Positions 8,443-16,895 of a DNA stretch of 64,000 nucleotides are shown one piece after another (the stretch's first letter is position 1; each line of letters starts with the position of its first letter). The notes under the pieces are model-generated. The model saw only the letters and a program-made list of their open reading frames with translations. It did no database searches and was not told the DNA's origin. This stretch comes from Rhizobium rhizogenes NBRC 13257 (GTDB lineage Bacteria > Pseudomonadota > Alphaproteobacteria > Rhizobiales > Rhizobiaceae). The DNA is taken from assembly GCF_000696095.1 (NCBI RefSeq), contig NZ_BAYX01000007.1, forward strand, positions 186,001 to 250,000, in the 5' to 3' direction. The translations under genes were made by a program, and so were the position numbers.

Positions 8443-9438
8443 TTATTCCTGTGCCGCCGGCGCGGCGGAATTCTGCCGCGCATCGAGATTGAGCATCGGC
8501 ACAGAGCCGTTCGGCAACATGGTGGTCGGCAACTGCCCATTCCACTTTTCCGCCTGCGTCAGGAAGATCAGGTTCGGATTATCGCGGAGCGCATCGCCGC
8601 GTGCCTTGATCGCCTTCGCCTCGGCATCGCCGCGAAGCTGGATCGCCTGTGAATCGGCTTCAGCCTGCAGCCGCACGGCATCGGCCTGCGCCTGTGCATC
8701 GGCGCGGCGGGCATCCGCCGCCGCCTGGGCCTGCGTCACGGTAATCTGAGCCTGCACCTTCTCACGCTCGGCATTCTGCCGCAGCTTCTGCACTTCGACT
8801 TCGGCCAGCATGCGTTGCTCGATGCTGTTCTCATAGGCATCGGAGAAATCGATATTCTCCACCTGAACACTGTCGATCTGCACCGGCCCTTGAATGCCGG
8901 CCTCGATCGCCGCCTGAACGTCGGTGTTGAACTGCGCCCGATTCTGGATGACGGAAGCGGCGGTGAACTTGCCGAACACCGTTTTTACGTCCTGCGGCGC
9001 ACGCCGCGACACCAGCCGCGATTCCAGGTTACCGAGCGAGCCGAATTCGGAATAGACCTTCTCGACCGCATCCGGCGGCACATGCCAGGAAATGGTCACG
9101 CGCATGTCGGCCGGCTGCTGGTCCTGCGAATAGGCCTGCATCTGCGGATGTTCGCCCGCCTCGCAGCTCGCGCCGTTCTGGCAGGTCCAGTAGGTCACCT
9201 GCTGCGTCACGGGGATTTTGACGACGGTTTCGATCCACGGCAGCTTGAAATGCAGGCCCGGCTCAGCCGTGCCGACCATGGCGCCCGTGCGCAGAATCAC
9301 GCCGCGCTCGCCCTGATCGATCGTGTACCACGAGCTGAGGACGAGCATGATGATAGCAATGACGGCGGCAATGCCTAGAAAAGCTGGCAGGCGACCCCTA
9401 GTTGCCGCATATGCTAGGTCGATTTCCCGATTCGCCAT
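8443..9438 (-). CDS. SPFH/prohibitin-family membrane protein
   Basis: Membrane-anchored SPFH (band 7) protein of 331 residues. One transmembrane segment lies at about residues 18-37, followed by an SPFH domain (GERGVILRTGAMVGTAEPGLHFKLP) and a long alanine/glutamine/arginine-rich coiled coil (about 210-285). HflC, HflK and prohibitins share this plan and form ring assemblies around membrane proteases. ATG 9438 after GGGGACAG is preferred to the GTG at 9453. FtsH, the usual HflKC partner, is elsewhere in the window (31.9 kb), so this is a stand-alone paralogue of unknown role. Confidence 0.82.
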   Translation of the reverse strand: MANREIDLAYAATRGRLPAFLGIAAVIAIIMLVLSSWYTIDQGERGVILRTGAMVGTAEPGLHFKLPWIETVVKIPVTQQVTYWTCQNGASCEAGEHPQMQAYSQDQQPADMRVTISWHVPPDAVEKVYSEFGSLGNLESRLVSRRAPQDVKTVFGKFTAASVIQNRAQFNTDVQAAIEAGIQGPVQIDSVQVENIDFSDAYENSIEQRMLAEVEVQKLRQNAEREKVQAQITVTQAQAAADARRADAQAQADAVRLQAEADSQAIQLRGDAEAKAIKARGDALRDNPNLIFLTQAEKWNGQLPTTMLPNGSVPMLNLDARQNSAAPAAQE

Positions 9439-9532
9439 CTCTGTCCCCACCACTTTCTCGATGGCCGAGACATAGATGAGTCGGAGTAAGAATGCACCCG
9501 TCCAGGTTTAGGCGGCAAATCCGCAGCGCTTG

Positions 9533-10564
9533 TCAGTTCCGGGTGACCGGCTTCGAGCGCATCCGCGACACCGTCTCGCGCTCCGCCCGCTTGCAGCGCA
9601 TCGGCGGCAGGCCGCGATCCATCAGGTCCATATCCTCGAGCACCATATCGCCCATCTTCTTGAAGGCGCTGTCGAGCGCGCCGGCGCGGTGCGCCGATCG
9701 GATGAAGCCCTTGAGACTGCGCACCGGGTGATCTCCGCTGAGCGGCTCCTCTGGATAGACATCGCTCGCCGCAACGATATGGCCGGACGCGACGGCCGCC
9801 ATCAGCGCTTCGAAATCCACGACATCGGCGCGGCTGAGCAGTATGAAGGCCGCGCCCTTGCGCATGCGAGCGAAGGCCGTTCCGCCGAGAAACCCCTTGT
9901 TCTCGCTGGTGACAGAGGCGACGACGAAAATGAAATCGCTGCCCGACAATACCTCGTCGAGACCAGCCGGTTGGACGCCATGTTCCTTGAGAATAGATGG
10001 CGGCATCCAGGGGTCGAACACCCTGACTGTCGCGCGGAATCCGGAGAGCAGCCGGTTCAAGGCCTTGCCGAGATCGCCGAAGCCGACAATGCCGATATCG
10101 CTGCCGGAAAGCAGCCGGGCGCTGGCATTGCCGTCCCCACCCCAAAGCTCCTTGCCCTGACGAAAATCGACATCGGCATCGACGATGCCGCGCGCAAGAC
10201 TGAGCGCGAAACCAAGCCCGATCTCCGCCACCGGCTCGGCGAAGACCTGCCCGGTGGTGACGACATGAATGCCGCGCTCGAAGAGCACATCATAGGGCAT
10301 GTTGTTGATGAGATTGCTCTCGACATTCAGGATGCAGCGCAGGCGCGGCATGCGGTCCAACACCTCTTTAGACAGCGGCGGCTGGCCGATGATGTATCGT
10401 GCCTCACCAAGAATATCGTCGCCAAGCCCGGCGATATTCTCCGGATCCGCCTCGACGACCCGATATTTCGAATGGAGGAGCGACAGCGCATCCTTGCTGA
10501 AGATAAGCTCAAGCGAGCGCGGCTCGGGCGCGCTGATGGCCAGAGGCCTGTTGTCGGTCAACAT
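9533..10564 (-). CDS. D-isomer-specific 2-hydroxyacid dehydrogenase family protein
   Basis: NAD-dependent dehydrogenase of 343 residues. The Rossmann motif GIVGFGDLGKAL and the following acidic region are visible, as is the C-terminal catalytic segment GDHPVRSLKGFIRSAHRAGA with the His expected for acid/base catalysis. The usual catalytic arginine motif (N-x-S/A-R-G) is present only in altered form, as LLSRADVVDFEAL. The N-terminal half resembles formate/phosphoglycerate dehydrogenase-like proteins. The substrate cannot be told. It lies upstream of the SPFH gene on the same strand with a 94-base gap. Confidence 0.8.
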   Translation of the reverse strand: MLTDNRPLAISAPEPRSLELIFSKDALSLLHSKYRVVEADPENIAGLGDDILGEARYIIGQPPLSKEVLDRMPRLRCILNVESNLINNMPYDVLFERGIHVVTTGQVFAEPVAEIGLGFALSLARGIVDADVDFRQGKELWGGDGNASARLLSGSDIGIVGFGDLGKALNRLLSGFRATVRVFDPWMPPSILKEHGVQPAGLDEVLSGSDFIFVVASVTSENKGFLGGTAFARMRKGAAFILLSRADVVDFEALMAAVASGHIVAASDVYPEEPLSGDHPVRSLKGFIRSAHRAGALDSAFKKMGDMVLEDMDLMDRGLPPMRCKRAERETVSRMRSKPVTRN

Positions 10565-10621
10565 GATCGTTTCCTCCCTATTTCGAGGCGCGATCCAATA
10601 TCATTCAGCGGACCAAATCAA

Positions 10622-11317
10622 TCAGTCCTCCGCCTCTTCCCCCGGCATTCCGACGGAGAAGGCGCAGATGCGCGAGAGGTAGGTTTGCGGCAGGCCGGTT
10701 TCGGCGCCCCAGGCATTGAACTGGTCCTGGATCAGGCGCAGATCCTTTTTGCCCGGCTTGGTCTCCGAGATCGGCAGACCGGAGAGGCGCAGGCAAACGA
10801 GCACGTCATGGCTCATCACGAAACTGTCGCGGCCGATAGCGCGCAGGAAATATTGACCACTCATGCCGCCGAGCCGATCTGCACGCTTATCGAGAATGGC
10901 AAGCAGGCCGATGTGATCCTCCACCGGCCAGTCCGCGAAGAAGCGCCCGGCGCTGCCATGCTCCTCGGCAAGCTGACGAATGAAGTGCGCGTTGGCCCTG
11001 ACCGACATGATCTTCGCGCCATTGCGCACCACGCGCTTATCGGAGGTCAGGTCGTGCCAGTAATCATCGGGCGCGAAATTGAGAAAGGCGGGATCGAAGC
11101 CGGAAAAGGCCGCTTCGAAACCCGGCCATTTGGAATCGATGACATTGCGAACGAAGCCGGCATAGAAGACATAGCGCGTCATATCCGACAGCAGCCGATC
11201 GTCCGGCATGACGCGCAAGGCTCCATGATCCGGCGCCTTGGGCATAAGCGCCTTCAGCCCTTCGGCCCCACCCTTGCGCTTCTCCGCCCGCTCCAGAATC
11301 TCCGCGAAGCTACCCAT
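10622..11317 (-). CDS. DNA-3-methyladenine glycosylase I-like protein
   Basis: Protein of 231 residues resembling the Tag/HhH-GPD glycosylase fold (FVRNVIDSKWPGFEAAFSGFD; RNGAKIMSVRANAHFIRQL). Such enzymes remove alkylated adenines in base excision repair. However, the N-terminal zinc-binding CxW segment of classical Tag is not seen, so catalytic function is uncertain. The ATG follows AGAGAGGTGG. It sits upstream of the 2-hydroxyacid dehydrogenase gene with a 57-base gap and may be co-transcribed with it. Confidence 0.6.
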   Translation of the reverse strand: MGSFAEILERAEKRKGGAEGLKALMPKAPDHGALRVMPDDRLLSDMTRYVFYAGFVRNVIDSKWPGFEAAFSGFDPAFLNFAPDDYWHDLTSDKRVVRNGAKIMSVRANAHFIRQLAEEHGSAGRFFADWPVEDHIGLLAILDKRADRLGGMSGQYFLRAIGRDSFVMSHDVLVCLRLSGLPISETKPGKKDLRLIQDQFNAWGAETGLPQTYLSRICAFSVGMPGEEAED

Positions 11318-11391
11318 CCACCTCTCTCCCTTTTGGGTTCGAAGTCTTCATGATCTTGGCCCACTCCGCAAGATACGAGTGCCGGAATCGA

Positions 11392-11416
11392 AAAGGCCGG
11401 AGCAATGCCCCGGCCT
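11392..11416 (-). terminator. Rho-independent terminator of the Bcr/CflA gene
   Basis: The minus strand reads AGGCCGGGGCATTGCTCCGGCCTTTTC: a GC-rich stem GGCCGG/CCGGCC with inner GC pairs and a short loop, followed by TTTTC. It lies 22 bases after the stop of the exporter gene. Confidence 0.75.
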
Positions 11417-11438
11417 CTTTCTTCTCCCTGTAAAGGCG

Positions 11439-12641
11439 TTATTCCGCGGCGGCTTCCACCACCGGCCGGCGCGCGATCGTCGCCTGTGTCAGCAGCAGGG
11501 CTGCGACGGCGCAGAGTGCGATACCGGCAACCATGGGCAAGGCAGTGCCATCGAAGAATACGGCCGCAATGATCATGGCGATGGCGGCCGTGACAAATTG
11601 CAGTGTGCCCATCAGCGCCGAGGCCGTGCCAGCAATTGCGCCGTGATCCTCGAGCGCCAGCACCGCCGTCGTCGGGATGACCAGGCCGAGGAAGCCGTAG
11701 CCGACGAAGAGGAACACGACCAGGACCGGCAACTGATTGAAGCCAAGACTCATGACGATGGCAAGCAGCGCCATCGTGGTGGCAAAGCCGGTGACGGCGA
11801 TCCGCATCACCCGCACTAGGCCGAAACGCTCACCGAGCCAACCGGTGAGCTGCGACACGGCGAAGAAGGAGACGGCATTGACCGAGAAGGCAAAGCTATA
11901 TTCCGTCGGCGTCAGGCCGTAATGGTCGATCAGGATGAACGGCGAATTGGCGAGATAGACCAGGAAGCTCGAAATGCCGAGGCCACCAATGAAAGTCAGC
12001 GTCAGGAAATTGCGGTCACCGAGCAGCAGGCGATAGGCCGCCATGGCGCTGCCCAGGCCGCTTTCAGAACGCTCCGCCTTCGTCCGGGTCTCCTCAAGCT
12101 GCGTCGACAGCAGGATGAGGCCGATGATGGCCGCAATCGTCACGGCCCAGAACACGCCGCGCCAGCCATAGAAGGCGATGACGGCGCTGCCGGTCAGCGG
12201 TGCAAGAATCGGCGAGATGCTGAACACCAGCATCAGCAGCGACATCAGTCGCGCCGCCTGAACGCCGGTGTGCATGTCGCGCACGATGGCGCGCGGCACC
12301 ACCATGCCGGCCGCACCGCCGATGCCCTGCAGGAAGCGGAAGGCGATCAGCGTCTCGATATTGCTGGCCGTGGCAGCGCCGACGCTTGCCACCGCAAACA
12401 GGCCGATGCCGATATAAAGCGGCGCCTTGCGGCCCCACATGTCCGACAATGGCCCATAGAGAAGCTGAAAGATGGCGAAGGGAATGAAGAAGAATAGCAG
12501 GCTGAGCTGAACGACATTGTTCTCCGCGGCAAGATCCTTGCCGATCGACGGCAGCGCGGGGAGATACATGTCGATCGCAAAGGGACCGATGGCCGACAGC
12601 AGGCCGAGGATGATCGCATAGCGAAGGAAAGACGTCGTCAT
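11439..12641 (-). CDS. Bcr/CflA-family multidrug efflux MFS transporter
   Basis: Major facilitator superfamily drug:proton antiporter of 400 residues with about twelve hydrophobic segments. Family features are the N-terminal GPFAIDMYLPALPSIGKDL and the loop 2-3 motif GPLSDMWGRKAPL, both characteristic of the Bcr/CflA group. The motif GGAAGMVVPRAIVRD in segment 4-5 is also typical. It is divergent from a TetR-type regulator whose putative operator lies in the shared 223-base region, so drug-inducible derepression is likely. The drug is unknown. Confidence 0.9.
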   Translation of the reverse strand: MTTSFLRYAIILGLLSAIGPFAIDMYLPALPSIGKDLAAENNVVQLSLLFFFIPFAIFQLLYGPLSDMWGRKAPLYIGIGLFAVASVGAATASNIETLIAFRFLQGIGGAAGMVVPRAIVRDMHTGVQAARLMSLLMLVFSISPILAPLTGSAVIAFYGWRGVFWAVTIAAIIGLILLSTQLEETRTKAERSESGLGSAMAAYRLLLGDRNFLTLTFIGGLGISSFLVYLANSPFILIDHYGLTPTEYSFAFSVNAVSFFAVSQLTGWLGERFGLVRVMRIAVTGFATTMALLAIVMSLGFNQLPVLVVFLFVGYGFLGLVIPTTAVLALEDHGAIAGTASALMGTLQFVTAAIAMIIAAVFFDGTALPMVAGIALCAVAALLLTQATIARRPVVEAAAE

Positions 12642-12800
12642 GATGATGATCTTTCAGAAAGTTTCGAGCGCGAAAGCCGGATTGCCGTCGCGCCGCATCT
12701 CCCTTGAGGGGAATTCAAATCTAGGTGGTCACCGGAACGCCACACGGCCTTGGGAGGAAAACGCGGGTTCCGAATTGCGCTTAACAGTCTCGTCCATTTT

Positions 12801-12838
12801 TTTGGACACAGATGTCAAATTAGACACTATTGTCCAAA
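12801..12838. promoter_or_regulatory. Palindromic operator for the TetR/MFS divergent pair
   Basis: Outer arms TTTGGACA (12801-12808) and TGTCCAAA (12831-12838) are perfect reverse complements. Inner arms TGTC (12813-12816) and GACA (12823-12826) share exactly the same centre. It lies 26 bases before the TetR start codon in the region shared with the exporter gene, the place expected for an autoregulatory TetR operator. Confidence 0.7.
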
Positions 12839-12864
12839 TCGTCAATACGCATTATCTTCAACCC

Positions 12865-13533
12865 ATGAACAGCCGAAACGCCGCCGCCTTGCAGACAAGA
12901 ACTGCAAGACCAGCCCAATGCCTGAAACGTGTCCCCATCCTCGATGCCGCGGCCGACGTCTTCTGCCGCGAGGGATTTTCGGGCGCGAGCATTGACGAGA
13001 TCGCGGCGCAGGCCTGCGTCTCCCGCCAGACCATCTACAATCACTACCGTGAAAAAGAGACGCTGTTCATCGCCGTCATCGCCGACGTGACCGCGCGGGC
13101 CAATACCGCCATATTCGCCGCACTGGCCGCTTTTCCCGACAAGCCGCAGAACCTGCGGGAAGATCTGGCCGCCTTCGCCATCAATCTGAACCGTAATTGC
13201 CTCTATAATCAAGACGGAAAATTCCTGCGTAAGCTCGTCCAGTCCGAAGGCCCCCGCTACCCGCACCTCTTCGAAGCCTGGCGTGAGCACGGCCCCTGCA
13301 AAATTGGCACGGCAATCGGCGCCATCTTCGCCCGCCTCCATCATCAGGGCCTGCTCCATGTCCCTGACTGTGACATTGCCGCCCGGCAATTCACCGCGCT
13401 GATCAATGCCGACCTGCAGATGACGACACTCTTCGGCGAAACGCCAACCGAGGCGGACATCGAGATATCAGCCCAACAGGGCGTGGATATGTTCCTGCGA
13501 GGCTATGGAGTTCAAGCGAAAGCCCTCGCCTGA
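12865..13533 (+). CDS. TetR/AcrR-family transcriptional regulator
   Basis: Regulator of 222 residues. The N-terminal TetR helix-turn-helix is clear: ILDAAADVFCREGFSGASID then EIAAQACVSRQTIYNHYREKETLF (about residues 26-70). The C-terminal ligand-binding part resembles TetR_C AefR-like sequences. I chose ATG 12865 rather than the far upstream ATG 12640, because the longer frame would run through the operator palindrome and the promoter of the divergent gene. It probably represses the Bcr/CflA exporter and itself. Confidence 0.88.
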   Translation: MNSRNAAALQTRTARPAQCLKRVPILDAAADVFCREGFSGASIDEIAAQACVSRQTIYNHYREKETLFIAVIADVTARANTAIFAALAAFPDKPQNLREDLAAFAINLNRNCLYNQDGKFLRKLVQSEGPRYPHLFEAWREHGPCKIGTAIGAIFARLHHQGLLHVPDCDIAARQFTALINADLQMTTLFGETPTEADIEISAQQGVDMFLRGYGVQAKALA

Positions 13534-13674
13534 AACCTGCCTCATGTCTTTCCTGGAGCTATTTTAACGATGGCTTCAGTACCTTCGATGCGCAACAAAC
13601 ATTACTTCGAAATTTACTTGTGCCTTTGCATGCCAAGGCGCTAACGTGCGCGACATGGGTCGGAGCTTCGAAAA

Positions 13675-13935
13675 ATGAGCAATAGACGTTGGAATTACCC
13701 CGTGCAGGTGATCTGCACACGCACCGGGACAACCTACACCGTCAGCACCACGAAAGAAGCATTGGACATGCTGCTGAATGCATGGCCGGTCGCCGAAGGC
13801 AAGGCGTTCCTGCGCGCCATGCTCGTCTGCGCCGACGTTGAAAGCGGGCTGAGGCAGCCGCTCGAAGCCCGCAGCAGCTTCATCGCCGCCGCCATGGAAG
13901 CCGGTGTTCCGATCGAGACCGTGATGGCCGACTAG
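13675..13935 (+). CDS. DUF982-family small protein
   Basis: Protein of 86 residues with the DUF982 pattern seen in many paralogues of Rhizobiaceae: an aromatic N-terminus leading to W..PV.V, then TTKEALDMLLNAWP and a C-terminal AR..FIAAAMEAG. The family has no established function. A GGAG lies about nine bases upstream of the ATG. It is a single-gene unit. Confidence 0.8.
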   Translation: MSNRRWNYPVQVICTRTGTTYTVSTTKEALDMLLNAWPVAEGKAFLRAMLVCADVESGLRQPLEARSSFIAAAMEAGVPIETVMAD

Positions 13936-14098
13936 GCCACTGGCGTCTCTTGCGCCATGTCCATCCGCAAAGCCCTTTCATTCCGATCGGATGCCCTTCA
14001 GCCAGGCTTCAGCTTATGGTGGTAGACCTTTGTCGTGCGGACGAGATCGCCGCCCCCCAAAAAAGCTCGTTCGCACTCGAGCCAGTGCCTGGCCTCCC

Positions 14099-14128
14099 GG
14101 CTCTGCCTTTCCCTCGGAAGGCAGAGCC
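14099..14128 (+). terminator. Strong hairpin, possible terminator of DUF982 gene or of a small RNA
   Basis: A perfect 11-bp stem GGCTCTGCCTT / AAGGCAGAGCC with an 8-nt loop, followed by GATTTCTTG. It lies 160 bases after the DUF982 stop, farther than usual for a gene terminator, so it could also close a small transcript from 13936-14130. Confidence 0.5.
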
Positions 14129-14218
14129 GATTTCTTGAGGCGAATTGAATGCTCGGCAACCATTCATCCCCCGTTCAGCCCCTTGGTTTCAGGATGAAGA
14201 GGATGAAGGAGGTTCATC

Positions 14219-14518
14219 ATGAAAATCTTTAAAACTCTACTTGCTGCAATCCTTGGTATCGGCCTGCTTATCGGCGCCGGTGCGGCGTCGGCTACGCCGA
14301 TGATGAATATGACGAAGCCGGAAGTTCAATCGTCCGTCCAGACGGTCGACTATCGTCATCATCGCCATCATCGTAATTGGCACGGTCAACGCCATCACAG
14401 GCATCACTGGAAATCGCATCGCAGCCACCGGAGCCACTACTGGCGCGGTCATCACCGCGGCTGGCACAAGCATCACCGGCCCCATCGGCATCATCGGCAC
14501 CACTACTATCGAGCCTGA
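14219..14518 (+). CDS. Histidine-rich small secreted protein
   Basis: Protein of 99 residues. A signal peptide (about residues 1-26, hydrophobic LLAAILGIGLLIGAGAASA) is followed by a short linker and a C-terminal part with about 22 histidines interleaved with arginine and tryptophan (repeats like HHRHH and SHRSH). The start is well supported by GAAGGAGG upstream. Such basic His-rich tails occur in small periplasmic or envelope proteins of Rhizobiales and could bind metal or anionic surfaces; no role is established. It stands alone between hairpins. Confidence 0.75.
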   Translation: MKIFKTLLAAILGIGLLIGAGAASATPMMNMTKPEVQSSVQTVDYRHHRHHRNWHGQRHHRHHWKSHRSHRSHYWRGHHRGWHKHHRPHRHHRHHYYRA

Positions 14519-14555
14519 AACCAGCTCCCGACACAGCTTAATGTCGGCGTGAAAT

Positions 14556-14579
14556 GGCAGCGCTCCACCGGGCGCTGCC
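14556..14579 (+). terminator. Hairpin after the His-rich gene
   Basis: Perfect 8-bp stem GGCAGCGC / GCGCTGCC with an 8-nt loop, 37 bases after the stop codon. There is no T-run after it, so termination is likely but not certain. Confidence 0.55.
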
Positions 14580-15511
14580 TCCAAAAATGTGTTGCGCGTT
14601 TATCGACGCCCTGAGTTTATCAGGAACGCGTCCTCACAACGCCGTAGGTAATATTCGAAACCCAATAAATCACCACACCAGCGGCCTCGGTCACTCACAA
14701 GAACCGGCTCGATCAATCGCCTTAAAAGCTGGATCTGGGTTGATGGCCGCGCGCCTGAAGGTGGCGGCTCGTTCCGCTCTCTTCATCCATGGATGCCCGT
14801 CCCACCCATCAATGGAAATATCGCTCGGGGCATGCCAATGATCGTCTCAAGACATGTGGCTTGCCGGAGCGTGAGCTTGCTCTCGATGCCTGGAAATGAA
14901 AGCCTTGATCGCTGGCGCAGCCTCACCTTTCCTATAGGCGATGGCGACGCCCGATGTCGTTGTTAGCCCTTCAAGTGGCCGGTGGCCAATGTGCGGCAGG
15001 GCAGCGACGCACATCGGCGTTCCCGTCATGCTTGCCTGGAGGGAGGCCGGCCTCGATTAGCGCGATTTCCATGGGAACAGATGCGCTTGATTCTTGCCGC
15101 AACGAACCAAACCCTGCATTCATCCTTCAAAATTTGCGCTGCCAAATGTGGCATTCGCCAGGCGGAAAGCAGATGCCCTTTTGGTGAACATACATCCACC
15201 AAAAGGAAAAGCGCGAATCATCGCAATAAATGTCCAAACCAAGACATACGTTTCTCAACTTTTCTTGAACTATAATGAAGTTTAAACCACGAAACAATAC
15301 ATTGAATATCGAGATATTTTGGCAACACACCCTTGAATCACTTCAATTAACTAAGTCGTTGCTTGGTAAATATTCGAAACTCCAAAAGTTTTCACAGCTA
15401 GATATAGCGCGGAAGCCAATCAGCTTTCAGCCGGAAACCATAAAGCTAGCACGAGGCATCGCCAGGTCGCTTCGCGATGTCCCTAGGTAGCCAAAACCAA
15501 ATGGAGCCAGA
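14580..15511. other. Gene-poor region upstream of the porin gene
   Basis: About 930 bases without an intact gene. The left part contains a LysR-like remnant (14847-15029). From about 15180 onward the sequence becomes AT-rich, unlike the rest of the window, and probably holds a long porin leader or promoter region; a TATAAT hexamer is present at 15271-15276, but no convincing -35 partner was found. A short hairpin CATCGC/GCGATG lies at about 15457-15479, shortly before the porin gene. Confidence 0.5.
14847..15029 (-). pseudogene. Remnant of a LysR-type regulator C-terminus
   Basis: The minus-strand frame encodes about 60 residues ending in a stretch (HRPLEGLTTTSGVAIAYRKG followed by EAAPAIKAFISRHRE) that looks like the last strand and helix of a LysR substrate-binding domain. 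No helix-turn-helix or remaining effector domain was found upstream, so this is a decayed fragment, not a working gene. The assignment rests on sequence resemblance only. Confidence 0.45.
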
Positions 15512-16600
15512 ATGAATATCAAGAGCCTTATGCTCAGCTCTGCAGCCGCTCTCATCGTCGCATCGCAAGCCAGCGCTGCCGATGCCGTTGTCGCAGCCGA
15601 GCCGGAGCCGCTGGAATATGTAAAAATATGCGACGCATATGGCGCCGGATACTTCTTTATCCCCGGCAGTGAGACGTGCCTGAAGATCGGCGGCAAGGTT
15701 CGCACCGAAGGTGAATGGGGCAATGCCTACAATCCGAGCAGCAAAAACGGAACGCTCTGGCATACGCGTGCAGAGCTGCAGCTGCAGACCGCGACCGACA
15801 CCGAATACGGTCCGCTGAAGACCAACACCGAACTGCGTTGGGATTGGCAGGAAGGTGCTTCGACGACAACCAACTTGCTGCACGCCAGCATCAGCCTCGG
15901 TGGCTTCACCGTCGGCAAGGAAGATTCGCAGTACAACGTCTTCACCGGTTATGCCGGCGACGTCATCAACGACGACGTCGTCTATGACGGCCCGTACGAA
16001 CTCAACCAGTTGACCTACAACTATGACGCCGGCAACGGCTTCACGGCCGTGATCTCGCTCGAAGACACCAATTCATCCGATGATGCGAGCAGCTACGACG
16101 GCGCCTGGGTCACCTCGGAATCCAATCACTATGCTCCGAACGTCGTTGCCGGTGCCGGTTACAAGGCTGGCGCATGGGGCTTCAAGGTCGTCGGTGGTTA
16201 TGACTCCATCGTCGAGGAAGGCGCGGTCAAGGCTCGCGTCGATGCCGATTTCGGCGTTTTCTCGGCCTTCGTCATGGGCGGCTACAACACGGACGGCAGC
16301 AAGCTGAACCAGTATGCCGGCTCGAACAACGATGAATCGACTTGCCCGACCAACCAGGGCTACCTTTGCGGCTGGGGCGACTGGGCAGTCTGGGGCGGCG
16401 CAAGCGTTCCGATCAACGAAAAGCTGAAGTGGAACTTCCAGGTCGCCTACACCGACTCGAAGATCTTCGCCGCGACCACGAACGTCAAGTTCAACCCGGT
16501 TAAGAACCTCCTGATCGAGCCGGAAGTTTCCTACACCAACTGGGATTCGGTCAACGAAGACCAGTGGGCCGGCATCCTCCGCTTCGAACGCAGCTTTTGA
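15512..16600 (+). CDS. Outer-membrane porin, RopA/Omp2b family
   Basis: Alphaproteobacterial trimeric porin (Porin_2 family) of 362 residues. A signal peptide of about 22 residues (ends SQASA) is followed by the family start PLEYVKICDAYGAGYFFIPG..TCLKIGGKVR and ends with aromatic-terminated ILRFERSF, as needed for BAM-dependent insertion. The sequence alternates short beta strands, glycine and aromatic residues. It is a likely major porin for small hydrophilic solutes. Rhizobia usually carry several copies (ropA genes). A strong terminator follows. Confidence 0.92.
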   Translation: MNIKSLMLSSAAALIVASQASAADAVVAAEPEPLEYVKICDAYGAGYFFIPGSETCLKIGGKVRTEGEWGNAYNPSSKNGTLWHTRAELQLQTATDTEYGPLKTNTELRWDWQEGASTTTNLLHASISLGGFTVGKEDSQYNVFTGYAGDVINDDVVYDGPYELNQLTYNYDAGNGFTAVISLEDTNSSDDASSYDGAWVTSESNHYAPNVVAGAGYKAGAWGFKVVGGYDSIVEEGAVKARVDADFGVFSAFVMGGYNTDGSKLNQYAGSNNDESTCPTNQGYLCGWGDWAVWGGASVPINEKLKWNFQVAYTDSKIFAATTNVKFNPVKNLLIEPEVSYTNWDSVNEDQWAGILRFERSF

Positions 16601-16633
16601 TCTGATCTGAATTTGACCTCCGATCAGTGACAG

Positions 16634-16662
16634 GAAGGTCCGGCTTCCCCTGCCGGGCCTTC
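16634..16662 (+). terminator. Terminator of the porin gene
   Basis: An 11-bp stem GAAGGTCCGGC / GCCGGGCCTTC (one G-U pair) with a 7-nt loop, followed by TTCTGGCT, about 34 bases after the stop. Confidence 0.75.
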
Positions 16663-16895
16663 TTCTGGCTAATTTTCGAGCCAGCCAAACGGATCAGCGA
16701 CGCCAGATCAGCGGCAGCGATGGGCGGGGTACGATCACCCGCGCGTGACGTCCGCCACCCGAAGTCCAATGAATTCATCGCCCCTGGATGGCGATCATAG
16801 TGCTAACGCCTGCCAAACCGAGCGGGTGAACAGATTTTCGATCTCTTGCGGCTGGATTCGGTTTCGGTTGGGCTGCTTCGACAGTGGGAACATCA

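Noticed and set aside
9530..11353. Long plus-strand ORF (607 codons) opposite two genes
   Set aside because: Composition and lack of motifs fit an antisense shadow of the minus-strand dehydrogenase and glycosylase genes.
15127..15330. Short ORFs on both strands in the AT-rich region before the porin
   Set aside because: No RBS, no conserved motifs and overlapping in several frames.
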